From Geobacter argillaceus (GTDB lineage Bacteria; Desulfobacterota; Desulfuromonadia; Geobacterales; DSM-12255): a stretch of 64,000 nt of DNA. Below the pieces are notes generated by a model. The model was not told the DNA's origin. It saw only the letters and a program-made list of their open reading frames with translations, and did not search any database. The translations under genes were made by a program, and so were the position numbers. This document shows positions 34,499 through 43,584 of this stretch, one piece after another. The DNA is taken from NCBI RefSeq assembly GCF_007830735.1, contig NZ_VLLN01000003.1, positions 135,327-199,326 on the forward strand, given 5' to 3'. Position 1 is the stretch's first letter. Every line of letters begins with the position of its first letter.

Positions 34499-35524
34499 AT
34501 GACCACACGTTGTTTGCCAGCCGAGTGGGCGGAACAGGACGGCGTTCTCCTGGCCTGGCCTCACCGGGAGAGCGACTGGGCACCGTGCCTGGACGCCGTT
34601 GAACCGGTATTCTGTACCATCGCCACCGCCATAAGCCGGTTTGAAACAGTTCTCATCGTCGCACCCGACCAGGCCGGAGTCCATGCCCTGCTCAAGAATG
34701 CCGGGGCAACAATGGAACGGGTCAGAATCGTCGAGATTCCCACCAATGACACCTGGAGCCGGGACTTCGGTCCTATTACCGTCCAAGAGAATGGCACGCC
34801 GCTCCTTCTCGATTTCGGCTTCAATGGCTGGGGGCTAAAATTCGCCGCAAACCTGGATAACCAGGTGACCCGTCTCCTGGCGGAAGCCGGTGCTTTCAGG
34901 CCAGAGCGGCGCACCGTCGGCATGATCCTTGAGGGTGGGAGTATCGAGAGCGATGGCTGCGGGACCATCCTGACAACGGCCGAGTGCCTCCTGAACGCGA
35001 ACCGGAACCCCCATCTGACCCGGAAAGGGATCGAGCAGACACTGGAAGAGGAGTTCGGCGCCGACCACGTTCTCTGGCTGGAAAACGGCTACCTGGCAGG
35101 TGACGATACCGACTCCCACATCGACACCCTGGCCCGCCTCTGCCCGGACGACACGATCCTGTACGCCGCCTGCGACGACCCCGGCGACGAACACTACCCG
35201 GCCCTGGCTGCCATGTCAGAGGAGTTGGCCACCTTTCGCACGCGCAAAGGAAAGCCGTACCGCCTTATCCCGCTCCCCTGGCCCGCTCCGAGCTTCGACA
35301 CGGACGGCGAACGGCTGCCGGCCACCTATGCCAACTTTCTGATCGTCAACGGTGCCGTTCTGGTTCCGACCTACGCCGACGCACGGGACGAAGAGGCTCT
35401 CGCAGCAGTCCGCCTGGCCTTTCCTGATCGGGAGATAATCGGCATCGATTGTCGCCCGCTCATTCTTCAGCACGGCTCGCTGCACTGCGTCACCATGCAG
35501 CTGCCAAGAGGCACCCTGTCATGA
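34499..35524 (+). CDS. aguA: Agmatine deiminase
   Basis: A 341-aa guanidine-group modifying enzyme converting agmatine to N-carbamoylputrescine. N-terminal PAEWAEQDGVLLAWPH, the core PTNDTWSRDFGPITV, LEGGSIESDG, and the catalytic Cys in LQHGSLHCVTMQLP near the C-terminus (usual arrangement for the family). The stop overlaps the aguB start (ATGA), indicating one operon for putrescine synthesis from arginine-derived agmatine. Confidence 0.94.
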   Translation: MTTRCLPAEWAEQDGVLLAWPHRESDWAPCLDAVEPVFCTIATAISRFETVLIVAPDQAGVHALLKNAGATMERVRIVEIPTNDTWSRDFGPITVQENGTPLLLDFGFNGWGLKFAANLDNQVTRLLAEAGAFRPERRTVGMILEGGSIESDGCGTILTTAECLLNANRNPHLTRKGIEQTLEEEFGADHVLWLENGYLAGDDTDSHIDTLARLCPDDTILYAACDDPGDEHYPALAAMSEELATFRTRKGKPYRLIPLPWPAPSFDTDGERLPATYANFLIVNGAVLVPTYADARDEEALAAVRLAFPDREIIGIDCRPLILQHGSLHCVTMQLPRGTLS

Positions 35525-36405
35525 AAACCCTGCTCACAGGACTGGTCCAGCAGAGCTGTTCCGACGATCGCAGCGCCACTGTCGCCAAGAGCGTGGCCGG
35601 CATCCGCGAGGCCGCAGCAGCCGGTGCCCAACTGGTGGTGCTGCAGGAACTGCATACCACCCCCTATTTCTGTCAGACCGAGGATGCCGCCCTGTTCGAC
35701 CTTGCGGAACCGATTCCCGGCCCGTCATCGGAGCTCTTCGGCGCCATCGCCAGGGAACTGGGGATCGTCATCGTCACCTCCCTTTTCGAGCGGCGCGCAC
35801 CGGGCCTTTACCACAATACGGCAGTCATCCTGGAACGGGACGGCACCATTGCCGGCACCTACCGCAAGATGCACATCCCCGACGATCCGGGCTATTATGA
35901 AAAGTTTTATTTTACCCCCGGCGACCGTGGGTTCACACCGGTGAAAACCTCGGTCGGTTCGCTCGGAGTGCTGGTCTGCTGGGACCAGTGGTATCCCGAA
36001 GGAGCCCGTCTCATGGCCCTCGCCGGGGCAGATCTGCTCATCTACCCCACCGCCATCGGCTGGGACCCGGCCGACACTCCGGAAGAGCAGGAGCGACAGC
36101 TTGAGGCCTGGATAACGGTCCAGCGGGGCCATGCCGTAGCCAACGGCCTGCCGGTGGTGGCTGTCAACCGCGTCGGATTCGAGGCCTCGCCCGGAGCAGG
36201 TGACCAGGGGCAGCGCTTCTGGGGAAACAGCTTTGTGGCCGGCCCCCAGGGGGAGTTTCTGGACCGGCTGCCGGCAGACCGCGAAGAAACCAGGGTAGTT
36301 GCCATCGACCTCACGAGAAGCGAAACCGTGCGACGCACCTGGCCGTTCCTGCGGGACCGGCGGATCGATGCATACAGCGACCTGATGCGTCGCTACCGCG
36401 ATTGA
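35521..36405 (+). CDS. aguB: N-carbamoylputrescine amidase
   Basis: A 294-aa carbon-nitrogen hydrolase of the nitrilase family. The catalytic triad is visible: Glu in VVLQELHTTPYF, Lys in YRKMHIPDDPGYYEKFYF and Cys in GVLVCWDQWYPEGARLMAL. It completes the agmatine-to-putrescine route with aguA. The ATG at 35521 overlaps the aguA stop. Confidence 0.95.
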   Translation: MKTLLTGLVQQSCSDDRSATVAKSVAGIREAAAAGAQLVVLQELHTTPYFCQTEDAALFDLAEPIPGPSSELFGAIARELGIVIVTSLFERRAPGLYHNTAVILERDGTIAGTYRKMHIPDDPGYYEKFYFTPGDRGFTPVKTSVGSLGVLVCWDQWYPEGARLMALAGADLLIYPTAIGWDPADTPEEQERQLEAWITVQRGHAVANGLPVVAVNRVGFEASPGAGDQGQRFWGNSFVAGPQGEFLDRLPADREETRVVAIDLTRSETVRRTWPFLRDRRIDAYSDLMRRYRD

Positions 36406-36445
36406 GCTTAACGCCACCACCACAACGACGAACCTATGGTTTATT

Positions 36446-36976
36446 ATGGAAAAGCAATTCCTGGATGCCCTTTCCAGTACCCACATCCTGCCGGCCATGA
36501 TCACCCCGGCGGTCCTCATTTCGGCCTGCGGCACCTTGATCTTTTCCACGTCCGGCCGGCTCGGCAGGGTCTTCGACCGGGTCAACACCATGAAAGCCGA
36601 ACTGGAGGCTATTCTCTGCGGCACCATTTCCATTCCCGAACTACGGCTGATGCATATCCAGGAGCAATTAACCGTCCAGAAAATCAGGGCAGTCCTGATC
36701 CGAAAGTCACTGGCCGCCCTCTATACTGCCACGCTCCTCTTCATCGGCTCCAGCCTGGCTGTTGCGCTCAACGCTGCCTACGGCTCGGACAGGACCGGCT
36801 GGATATCATCTCTCCTCGCCCTGAGTGGCGGTCTGTTCCTGTTCGCTGCCAGCGCCCTTCTTCTCTATGAAAGCCGTTACAACCTCCTGTTCATTAATCG
36901 TCATATCGACTTCATCGCCTCTCTGCCTGAAACGGCAGCCGCCCCTTCTACTGCCCCCTGCAATCAAACAACTTAA
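36446..36976 (+). CDS. DUF2721-family membrane protein
   Basis: A 176-aa protein with three hydrophobic segments (about residues 17-34, 93-112 and 123-142). The pattern MITPAVLISACGTLIFSTSGRLGRVFDRVN followed by a charged loop and two TMs matches DUF2721. No function is known. The ribosome binding site is weak. It stands between aguB and the chemoreceptor gene. Confidence 0.78.
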   Translation: MEKQFLDALSSTHILPAMITPAVLISACGTLIFSTSGRLGRVFDRVNTMKAELEAILCGTISIPELRLMHIQEQLTVQKIRAVLIRKSLAALYTATLLFIGSSLAVALNAAYGSDRTGWISSLLALSGGLFLFAASALLLYESRYNLLFINRHIDFIASLPETAAAPSTAPCNQTT

Positions 36977-37181
36977 GGATTTCCGGAATCAGTCGATACC
37001 CAACTGTACGGCCTATTTCACATGAGAAGACCTCAATCATCTTGCCGGCATCAGCTAAACTTGCTATAAATCTGTTATCAAGAAGTCACGGCAAGAGCGG
37101 ACAATAGAACAATTCTTGCACCTTCAACACTTTAACTGGGTCCGTCCTGCACCAAGAGCGGCCCGTGAAATGGAGTAACCC

Positions 37182-39422
37182 GTGCGACTGGGTCAAAAAC
37201 TGGTCGGATTATTTCTGGTAATGGCGATGATCGTCTTCGGCACCGGGGTGTTCGGCATCTGGAGCCTCAGCAAGGTAGGGACAAACATTCAGCAGGTTGT
37301 CAAAAGCCGTGCCATCCAGGAAAAACAGGTGGTACTGATGAAAACCACCCTGAACGAATGCCGTGTCCACCTGCTGGAAGCGGCTCTGGTCCGCGCCAAT
37401 CTCGATGACTTCGAAGCTTCCAAGGCAGATTACGAGACAAAACGCGACCGTTTCATGAACTACTGCGACCTGATCATTAAGGGAAGCAGCAAAATTGGGC
37501 TGCCAGCCTCCCCTAAAGGGAGTACCATGGAAGTGCAGGTAACTGCCATCCTCAAAGAGTTCGGGGCGTTTTCCGTTACAGCGAACCACCTTTTGGAGCA
37601 CAAGGCCCTCCTGCTGAAACAGATTAAACCCGGAGTATTCGGCCAGGCAGTCATAAAGGCCATGCAGGACGAGGACCTGAACCGGCTCACCCGCTCAGAG
37701 CTCCCCGAAGTGAGCGAGATGGTCATGTCGGCCGTTGACGACCTGTTGATAACAGTCACGGGGTTGATGAGCCAAGCCAACAAGGATGCAGACAGTATCG
37801 AGCAGAAAGCTACCGTCACCTTCGTTGCCGTTATCATCAGCGGCATTCTGCTCGCGTTCGCCCTCGGAACCTTTGCCACCAGGACTATCGTCGGAAGAGT
37901 CACCCAGATGGGACGCGGCCTTGCCAAAGGGGCAGACGGAGACCTGACCGTTCAGGTAACGGTCGATTCCTCCGACGAGCTCGGACAGCTTGGTCGCGAC
38001 TTCAACTCCATGGTGGAGAAGTTGTCCGCCATGGTCAGCAACGTAAACCGCTCCATTACGGAACTCAGCCTGATCGCGCGAAACTTCAAGGATATAGCCA
38101 AACGCGGGGTGAATGCTGCGGAAGTGCAGTCAGAGGGAGTACTCCAGACTTCTTCGGCCATCATGCAAATAAACTCTTCCATCAATGGTGTGGCCCAGGC
38201 CATGGACAGCCTTTCCCTGTCGGCATCCGAAAGCTCCTCTTCAACCATGGAACTGGTGGCGAGCATCGAGGAAGTGGCACTCAATGTGGAGACCCTGTCG
38301 CAGGCAGAAGAAGAGGTCAGTTCCTCAATGACCGAAATGGCCGCGTCCATCCGTCAGATCGACGCAAGCGTTGCCAGCCTGGTAGAGGCGTCCATGACAA
38401 CGGCAACGTCCGTGGTCACCATGGACTCTTCAATCAAACAGATCGAACTGAATGCCGCGGCCAACGCCCGCATCTCCGGTGAAGTTCTGAAGGATGCCGA
38501 AATCGGCAAGGCATCTGTCGAAGCAACCATCGCCGGTATCAACGAGATCAAGCGCTCCTCCATAATCACGTCCGAGGTTATCAGCTCCCTCTCGGAAAAG
38601 AACGCCGACATCGGCGCCATCCTCTCGGTCATCGACGAAGTTGCCGAGCAGACAAACCTTCTGGCCCTGAATGCCGCAATTATCGCCGCCCAGGCCGGCG
38701 AGCACGGCAAAAGCTTTGGTGTAGTGGCGGAGGAGATCAAAGACCTGGCCGAACGGACCAGCAGTTCCACACGGGAGATAGGCCAGGTCATCGACGGTGT
38801 CCAACAGGAAGTACGACGGGCCGTTGAATCGATCAACCAGGCGCACAAGAGCATCGCGGAAGGGGAAATACTCTCCCAGAAATCGGGGGAGGCGCTGAAC
38901 AAGATTGTGGAAGGGATCACGGTGGCATCGGCCCAGATGGATGAAATCGCTCGCGCCAGTGGGAATCAGGCAAACGAAAGTCAACTGATCCGCAAGGCCA
39001 TGGACCGGGTGGCCGAAATGAGCAACCAGATTGCCGGTGCCACCAGCGAACAGGGACGCGGTACCGATCTGATCATGGCGGCCGTGGAGAAAATGAAAGA
39101 ACTGAACACCCAGGTGCGGAGCTCTACCCGCGAACAGACCAAAGTGGGAAATTTCATCGGTAAATCGACCGAAAACATCACGACCATGATCAGGAAGATC
39201 AAGGTGGCCTGCGACGAGCAGACCCGGGGCAGCGGCCAGATCGTCCATGCCGTGGCCGGAATCCAACAGTCAACCGAAATCAACCTGGAAGCGAACCGAA
39301 TGACCGAGGAGGCGGCCAAGCGCCTGACTCAGCAAACCGAACTCATCCAGTCAGCTCTCCACAACTTCAAGATTGCAGAAGATGAAGAAGCCGACAAAGG
39401 TTCCGCCCCGCTCACATCCTGA
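37182..39422 (+). CDS. Methyl-accepting chemotaxis protein
   Basis: A 746-aa chemoreceptor. TM1 lies at about residues 8-29 and TM2 at about 210-232, enclosing a roughly 180-residue helical periplasmic sensor of the four-helix-bundle type. HAMP follows (about 235-290), then a very long cytoplasmic coiled coil with the signalling tip [43 protein letters not shown]. Note Ile-Ile where many receptors have Ile-Glu-Ala at the tip. GTG start with GGAG upstream. Ligand unknown. Confidence 0.93.
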   Translation: MRLGQKLVGLFLVMAMIVFGTGVFGIWSLSKVGTNIQQVVKSRAIQEKQVVLMKTTLNECRVHLLEAALVRANLDDFEASKADYETKRDRFMNYCDLIIKGSSKIGLPASPKGSTMEVQVTAILKEFGAFSVTANHLLEHKALLLKQIKPGVFGQAVIKAMQDEDLNRLTRSELPEVSEMVMSAVDDLLITVTGLMSQANKDADSIEQKATVTFVAVIISGILLAFALGTFATRTIVGRVTQMGRGLAKGADGDLTVQVTVDSSDELGQLGRDFNSMVEKLSAMVSNVNRSITELSLIARNFKDIAKRGVNAAEVQSEGVLQTSSAIMQINSSINGVAQAMDSLSLSASESSSSTMELVASIEEVALNVETLSQAEEEVSSSMTEMAASIRQIDASVASLVEASMTTATSVVTMDSSIKQIELNAAANARISGEVLKDAEIGKASVEATIAGINEIKRSSIITSEVISSLSEKNADIGAILSVIDEVAEQTNLLALNAAIIAAQAGEHGKSFGVVAEEIKDLAERTSSSTREIGQVIDGVQQEVRRAVESINQAHKSIAEGEILSQKSGEALNKIVEGITVASAQMDEIARASGNQANESQLIRKAMDRVAEMSNQIAGATSEQGRGTDLIMAAVEKMKELNTQVRSSTREQTKVGNFIGKSTENITTMIRKIKVACDEQTRGSGQIVHAVAGIQQSTEINLEANRMTEEAAKRLTQQTELIQSALHNFKIAEDEEADKGSAPLTS

Positions 39423-39440
39423 CGGCACTGTTGTCGCCAG

Positions 39441-40925
39441 TTAGTTACCCGAACATCTCTGTCTCACGGCCCGGCGGTACAAAGCTTCGTACTTCAGGGC
39501 TGCTTCCTGCCAGGTAAACCGCTTCTCCATGGCGTTGCGTATAAGGCTGGCCATCGCCTCAGGGCAGTTGTACCATGTATGAACCGCCCAGCCAACAGTA
39601 TCGAAAAGCGCGCCGGCCGTCAGCGCCTGAAACTTGAAACCGGTGCCGTCAAGATTCTTCTCATCGAAGTTTTCCACACTGTCATCCAATCCACCGGTAG
39701 CTCTGACAATCGGCAACGTCCCGTAACGCAGACTGTACATCTGATTCAGCCCACACGGCTCAAAAGCAGACGGCATCATGAAAAAGTCGGCCCCGGCTTC
39801 AATCTGATGGGCCAGAGGATTGCTGTAGCCGATTCGACAGCCGAACTTCTCCGGAAAAGCAGCCATGATGTCGCCAAAATAGAAATGTGCCCACGGCTCG
39901 CCGGCACCAAGCATGACAAACTGCAGATCCAGCGCAAGGATACTGGGGATCGCCTCTGCCAGGACATCTATCCCTTTCTGCTTCACCAGCCGCCCCACCA
40001 TCCCGAGCAAAGGCACCTCCGGTCGCACCGGCAAACCGAAGGTCCGCTGGAGGGACTCCTTGCACAGCCGTTTCCCGGAAAGATCTGCCGCTGAATAGTT
40101 TGCCGGGATAAGGGGATCGGCCTCCGGATTCCACTCGTCATCGTCGACCCCATTGAGGATGCCGACAAGATCAGCCGCCCTCTCCCGAACCACCCCCTCC
40201 AAGTCCCAGCCGAACTCCGGAGACTGCATCTCACGGGCATACCCCTCGCTCACCGTGTTCAGGAGTGTGGCATGGTACATCCCCCCTTTGAGAAGGTTCA
40301 CCTGATTATCCTTCTCCAATCCGAGGAAGGTAAAATGCTCCCACCCCACCCCGAGGACTTCCATTGCACCGGGATAAAAACTCCCCTGATGTTGCATATT
40401 GTGCACTGTCAAAAGGGATGCTGCCCCGGACAGATTCGGGTCGTTGCGGTAGGTCGTGTTGAGCAGCAACGGAATAGCTGCCGTGTGCCAGTCATGGGCA
40501 TGGACAACATCCGGGTGAAACCCGATCATTTTGCACAGCTCCAGAGCCCCCTTGGAAAGGAAAATGAACCGGTTGTCGTTATCAGGATAGGCCTCGTTAT
40601 GCTCGTCGTAGAGCGCGGAACGGCCATAGTACTGCTCGTGATCCAGAAAATAAACGGGAACATCGGTACCCGGCATCCGCCCCTCATACACCCCGCAGTA
40701 CTGATTGCCGATAATCCCCATCGGCACGGTCAGCACACCGGGAAGCTGCCGGAGACCGAACCGTTCCCGGTCCACCCGGTAATAACGGGGCATTACGACC
40801 CGTACGTCGTGCCCAAGAGCAGCAAGGTGCTTGGGCAGCGCCCCCACCACATCGGCCAACCCACCTTCTTTTGCAAACGGCACCGCCTCGGAGGCGGCAA
40901 TCAGGATTTTCAACGCAGTACTCAT
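39441..40925 (-). CDS. glgA: Glycogen synthase (ADP-glucose type)
   Basis: A 494-aa GT5 glycosyltransferase elongating alpha-1,4-glucan. N-terminal ILIAASEAVPFAKEGGLADVVGALPKHLAALGHDVRVVMP with the KxGGL ADP-glucose site, VHAHDWHTAAIPLLL, and the C-terminal MMPSAFEPCGLNQMYSLRYGTLPIVRATGGLDDSV with the catalytic Glu region. Convergent with the chemoreceptor gene, 18 bp apart. Confidence 0.96.
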   Translation of the reverse strand: MSTALKILIAASEAVPFAKEGGLADVVGALPKHLAALGHDVRVVMPRYYRVDRERFGLRQLPGVLTVPMGIIGNQYCGVYEGRMPGTDVPVYFLDHEQYYGRSALYDEHNEAYPDNDNRFIFLSKGALELCKMIGFHPDVVHAHDWHTAAIPLLLNTTYRNDPNLSGAASLLTVHNMQHQGSFYPGAMEVLGVGWEHFTFLGLEKDNQVNLLKGGMYHATLLNTVSEGYAREMQSPEFGWDLEGVVRERAADLVGILNGVDDDEWNPEADPLIPANYSAADLSGKRLCKESLQRTFGLPVRPEVPLLGMVGRLVKQKGIDVLAEAIPSILALDLQFVMLGAGEPWAHFYFGDIMAAFPEKFGCRIGYSNPLAHQIEAGADFFMMPSAFEPCGLNQMYSLRYGTLPIVRATGGLDDSVENFDEKNLDGTGFKFQALTAGALFDTVGWAVHTWYNCPEAMASLIRNAMEKRFTWQEAALKYEALYRRAVRQRCSGN

Positions 40926-41000
40926 CGGCTTGATTTCACTCCCTGCAGATCATAAATGTAGAAGGCCGCAGCTTAGGGCAGGTAACCGGATTTTGGCAAC

Positions 41001-41029
41001 AAAAAAGGGGCGGCACAGGCCACCCCTTT
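41001..41029 (-). terminator. Terminator after the membrane-protein operon
   Basis: On the minus strand GAAAGGGGTGGCC-TGTG-CCGCCCCTTTTTTG: a GC stem followed by six T residues, 23 bp past the stop of the gene ending at 41052. Confidence 0.8.
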
Positions 41030-41051
41030 CAGACGCTACCATATAGCAGAG

Positions 41052-42104
41052 TTACTTTTTCTGCGTTACTGCCTTTCTTGCCGGACCGTTGATCCTGATG
41101 GCAGCCGCAAACTCCATCCAGAAAATCAGGTAAATGGAGACCATGAGGGAGAGACCGATATTCTGGTTCTCGGCACCGAGGGCTTTTGCCAGTATCGGGG
41201 AGGCAAACCCGGCCCCAAGTGTACCGGTGGCCCGCTCAAGGAAGTAGAATACTACCAGGGTCGCCAGCGTACCACCGATCATCAAAGCGATACCACGTCC
41301 ACGCTTGACCCAGTACTTCGGGGAGAAGCCAAACATCCGCATGAAGATCACCACCCAGATGATCCAGACCGAGTAATCCACTGCCGCGTCGGGAAGCGCC
41401 AGCTTGTTCTTCACCAGCACGACCTCAAGTACGGTGACAACCCCCAGGAGGGTGAACATCCAGGAGAACTTCTCGTCTGCCTGGCTCTGCCAGTTGCGGC
41501 TGTCCGGGGCAGTGACCTCTTTCGAGGAGTGGCTGTGGGTCCCGAGGGCCGAGAAAAGGATGGCAAACCAGATGCCGGCATTGTGGAAGAGGAGGGATGC
41601 ATGGTTACCGGCTACGTTGGCGATACGGGCCATGGGGTCGCGGGCGAAGTCTGCGGCAATGCGCATGAGAAAGAGGTTTACCACCACCGAGCAGACCATG
41701 ATGACCGTGACGGTGAATATTCGCCTCGGCAGCAGGTATGGGTCGACCCGGTCCGGAAAACCGAGAATGAACGCGAACCAGATCAGAAACATGATGAATG
41801 GAATGCCGAAACAGATGCCGTACACCGAGTTGCCGGCAAAGTCGCCAGACTGGGCATAGATGATGTGCTTCTCTTTGACTGCCGGGTCACTGTTAGCAGC
41901 CTTGACCACGTCCTTGGGCATTTTTTTCACGTGGGGCAGCAGCCCCATCATGTACCAGCCATGGTCTCCCTGGGTTGTGTCCACCACCCAGTACTGCTCG
42001 CCCATCATCTCGTCCAGTCCCTGGAAGATCCGCATGGAAAACGTGGAACAGAGCGTCACCACGACCAGGAGCAGTATGGCGTTTTTAAGACTCATCGGGG
42101 TCAT
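41052..42104 (-). CDS. Multi-pass membrane protein of unknown function
   Basis: A 350-aa protein with about eight hydrophobic segments (first about residues 5-24, then clusters at 100-125, 135-155, 180-200, 225-240, 250-265, 275-295 and 320-340). A periplasmic-type loop between the first two TMs is rich in polar residues (EQYWVVDTTQGDHGWYMMGLLPHVKK), and conserved-looking His and Asp residues line the TM4/5 area (NHASLLFHNAG, THSHSS). I do not recognise the family. The ATG at 42104 follows a GGAGG site. It is the last of a three-gene run with the 83-aa and 40-aa membrane proteins, with a good terminator behind it. Confidence 0.75.
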   Translation of the reverse strand: MTPMSLKNAILLLVVVTLCSTFSMRIFQGLDEMMGEQYWVVDTTQGDHGWYMMGLLPHVKKMPKDVVKAANSDPAVKEKHIIYAQSGDFAGNSVYGICFGIPFIMFLIWFAFILGFPDRVDPYLLPRRIFTVTVIMVCSVVVNLFLMRIAADFARDPMARIANVAGNHASLLFHNAGIWFAILFSALGTHSHSSKEVTAPDSRNWQSQADEKFSWMFTLLGVVTVLEVVLVKNKLALPDAAVDYSVWIIWVVIFMRMFGFSPKYWVKRGRGIALMIGGTLATLVVFYFLERATGTLGAGFASPILAKALGAENQNIGLSLMVSIYLIFWMEFAAAIRINGPARKAVTQKK

Positions 42105-42177
42105 TGTTGTATCCTCCTGACTAACATCTGGTTCAAGGTTCAAGGTTGAGAACCCGGCAAGTGGCCTTGAACGTTAA

Positions 42178-42429
42178 CTATTCTTTGTGGGTGGTCCAGA
42201 ACATGGACACGGCATTCGCCGCAAACAGCCCATAGAGCCACATCGTGTTCCAGGCAGGACCGGACCAGTGACTGCCGCGTCCGCCACCAACCACGCCGGA
42301 AGCGACTATGATGCCGACCATGGCCGTGAAGGCAACCATGGCCACGGCCCGCAGAATCGCGCTGTTCCGCCAGGTGTGACGCTCCAGCTCCTCGATGCGT
42401 GACAGAAGTTCAAGCTCTTTTTCGCTCAT
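42178..42429 (-). CDS. Small two-TM membrane protein
   Basis: An 83-aa protein with a charged N-terminal helix (SEKELELLSRIEELERHTW) and two hydrophobic segments (AVAMVAFTAMVGIIVASGVV and NTMWLYGLFAANAVSMFW) separated by a Gly-rich loop. AAGGAG precedes the ATG. It overlaps the preceding 40-aa gene by 20 bp and lies 73 bp ahead of the large membrane protein; the three probably form one complex. No family recognised. Confidence 0.72.
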   Translation of the reverse strand: MSEKELELLSRIEELERHTWRNSAILRAVAMVAFTAMVGIIVASGVVGGGRGSHWSGPAWNTMWLYGLFAANAVSMFWTTHKE

Positions 42430-42532
42430 GTCTTTTCTCCTTTATCGTTGAAGTGATAACAAAAACCGTTGCCGCAGCCAGTGAGGCAGCTAGAGCAAAA
42501 TCGTGCATGTGGAGCGTCAGAAGATAGAGCAT
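42410..42532 (-). CDS. 40-aa single-TM small protein
   Basis: Short frame beginning ATG CTC TAT CTT CTG with AAAGGA 6 nt upstream. The product MLYLLTLHMHDFALAASLAA continues with ATVFVITSTIKEKRHERKRA: one hydrophobic helix then a strongly basic tail (inside-positive), a common pattern for small membrane proteins. The stop lies inside the start region of the 83-aa gene, which suggests translational coupling. Not previously named as far as I can tell. Confidence 0.5.
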   Translation of the reverse strand: MLYLLTLHMHDFALAASLAAATVFVITSTIKEKRHERKRA

Positions 42533-42543
42533 GGCAATTCCTT

Positions 42544-42735
42544 TCAGCAGTTCAGAGGTTGGAGAGAATCGGCCGGAAAGCGGTCGGCCAGTTCCTTGTA
42601 TTTCGGGCAGTCACAGTAGCGACAGCTGCAATAGCGGATGATCATGTTCACATCGTAACTGGAGATATACCCGCAGCCGACATCACAGTAGTCATCGTTT
42701 TTGCCATAAAATGGACAGATTTTATCCGTCGCCAT
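42544..42735 (-). CDS. Cysteine-rich mini-protein
   Basis: A 63-aa protein with eight cysteines arranged ICPFYG, YCDVGCGY, YCSCRYCDCPKY and a terminal Cys, suggesting a metal or Fe-S cluster site. The ATG at 42735 begins MATDKICPFYGKNDDYCD. A longer frame to 42825 would translate through the stem at 42764-42810 and is unlikely. It precedes the small-membrane-protein operon by only 11 bp, so it may be its first gene. Function unknown. Confidence 0.62.
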   Translation of the reverse strand: MATDKICPFYGKNDDYCDVGCGYISSYDVNMIIRYCSCRYCDCPKYKELADRFPADSLQPLNC

Positions 42736-42753
42736 AAACGTAGCACCATTGCC

Positions 42754-42841
42754 GCTTAAGTTCGCACGGACCCGGGAGCGATCGTCACCGCCCCCAGGGT
42801 GAATCCGTGCAGATAGGAGTAACAATGTTTACAGCTTAAGC
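42754..42841 (-). ncRNA. Possible structured leader RNA of the Cys-rich gene
   Basis: Nested inverted repeats: GCTTAAG (42754-42760) with CTTAAGC (42835-42841), and GCACGGA (42764-42770) with TCCGTGC (42804-42810), enclosing a GC-rich hairpin. The structure would lie in the 5' leader of the Cys-rich gene, ending about 18 bp before its ATG. No known riboswitch consensus was matched. Confidence 0.3.
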
Positions 42842-42938
42842 AACCGCTGTACCAACTTTGTCAACCCCAATATTAATTATACATTACAGCCAGTTACACA
42901 CTAACAGCGCGACAACGGACGAGTTTAAATTAAAAAGG

Positions 42939-43107
42939 TTTGCAGATGTGCAAATAGCGCTGAACCATGGGGTCGCGACACGGAAGAGATTTGGCTTAAA
43001 ATTACAAAGGAATAGCAGCGAAGAGCGCCTTACTGGCGTGAAGGGTAACCTGAGCAACTGGATTGCATGGATGCAAATCCGTAGCGTGTATTTGCAAAAA
43101 TGCAAAT
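42939..43107. promoter_or_regulatory. Three palindromic operator-like sites, TTTGCA-N4-TGCAAA
   Basis: Site 1 at 42939-42954 (TTTGCA-GATG-TGCAAA); site 2 at 43062-43078 (ATTGCA-TGGA-TGCAAAT); site 3 at 43090-43107 (ATTTGCA-AAAA-TGCAAAT, perfect 7-bp arms). Sites 2 and 3 are centred 29 bp apart, near three helical turns. The regulator is unknown. Confidence 0.5.
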
Positions 43108-43127
43108 CAGGTGAGGATTGAGGACTA

Positions 43128-43571
43128 TCAGCGGGCCTTGCCCCGGATGTGCCGGACCAATGCCTCCAACCCCAGGAGATAGCTGTCAGGGCCAAAACCG
43201 GCAATCTGTCCTATGGCAACCGGTGCAATGAAACTATTGTGACGGAACGGTTCACGGGCATGAATGTTTGAAAGGTGCACTTCGACCACCGGGAGACCGA
43301 TAGCCGCTATGGCATCCCGGATGGCAATGCTGGTGTGGGTGTAGGCTGCGGGGTTCATGAGGATGCCGTCATGACTTGCAACAGCGCCTTGGATGGCGTC
43401 GATTAGCGCCCCTTCCGAGTTTGATTGAAAAAAATCGATGCTGGCACCAAGTTGCACGGCCAGTTCGGCAATTGCGGAGTTGATGTTAGCCAGCGTGACG
43501 GTGCCGTATACTCCCGGCTCACGGGTACCCAGAAGGTTCAGGTTTGGTCCATGCAGGACGAGGATTTTCAT
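43128..43571 (-). CDS. aroQ: 3-dehydroquinate dehydratase, type II
   Basis: A 147-aa dodecameric enzyme, third step of the shikimate pathway. N-terminal [21 protein letters not shown] with the active-site loop, [30 protein letters not shown] and [19 protein letters not shown] are diagnostic. It lies at the end of an aroC-aroB-TPR-roadblock-aroQ run, 13 bp after the roadblock gene. Confidence 0.96.
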   Translation of the reverse strand: MKILVLHGPNLNLLGTREPGVYGTVTLANINSAIAELAVQLGASIDFFQSNSEGALIDAIQGAVASHDGILMNPAAYTHTSIAIRDAIAAIGLPVVEVHLSNIHAREPFRHNSFIAPVAIGQIAGFGPDSYLLGLEALVRHIRGKAR

Positions 43572-43584
43572 ACATGCTCCCAGG

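Larger units (their letters stand above)
42736..43127. other. Intergenic region with structured leader and repeated palindromes
   Basis: About 390 bp without a convincing gene (an 87-codon plus-strand frame at 42858 lacks a ribosome binding site and family features). It contains the stem at 42754-42841, a TTGACA-like -35 on the minus strand at about 42854-42859, and three TTTGCA-N4-TGCAAA type palindromes. Confidence 0.5.

Noticed and set aside
42754-42841. tRNA-like or known riboswitch structure
   Set aside because: No cloverleaf, anticodon arm or known aptamer consensus could be fitted; kept only as an unnamed structured leader.
42858-43121. 87-codon plus-strand frame in the aroQ/Cys-rich intergenic region
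   Set aside because: No ribosome binding site, no recognisable features, and it spans the palindromic sites that better explain the conservation-like structure.
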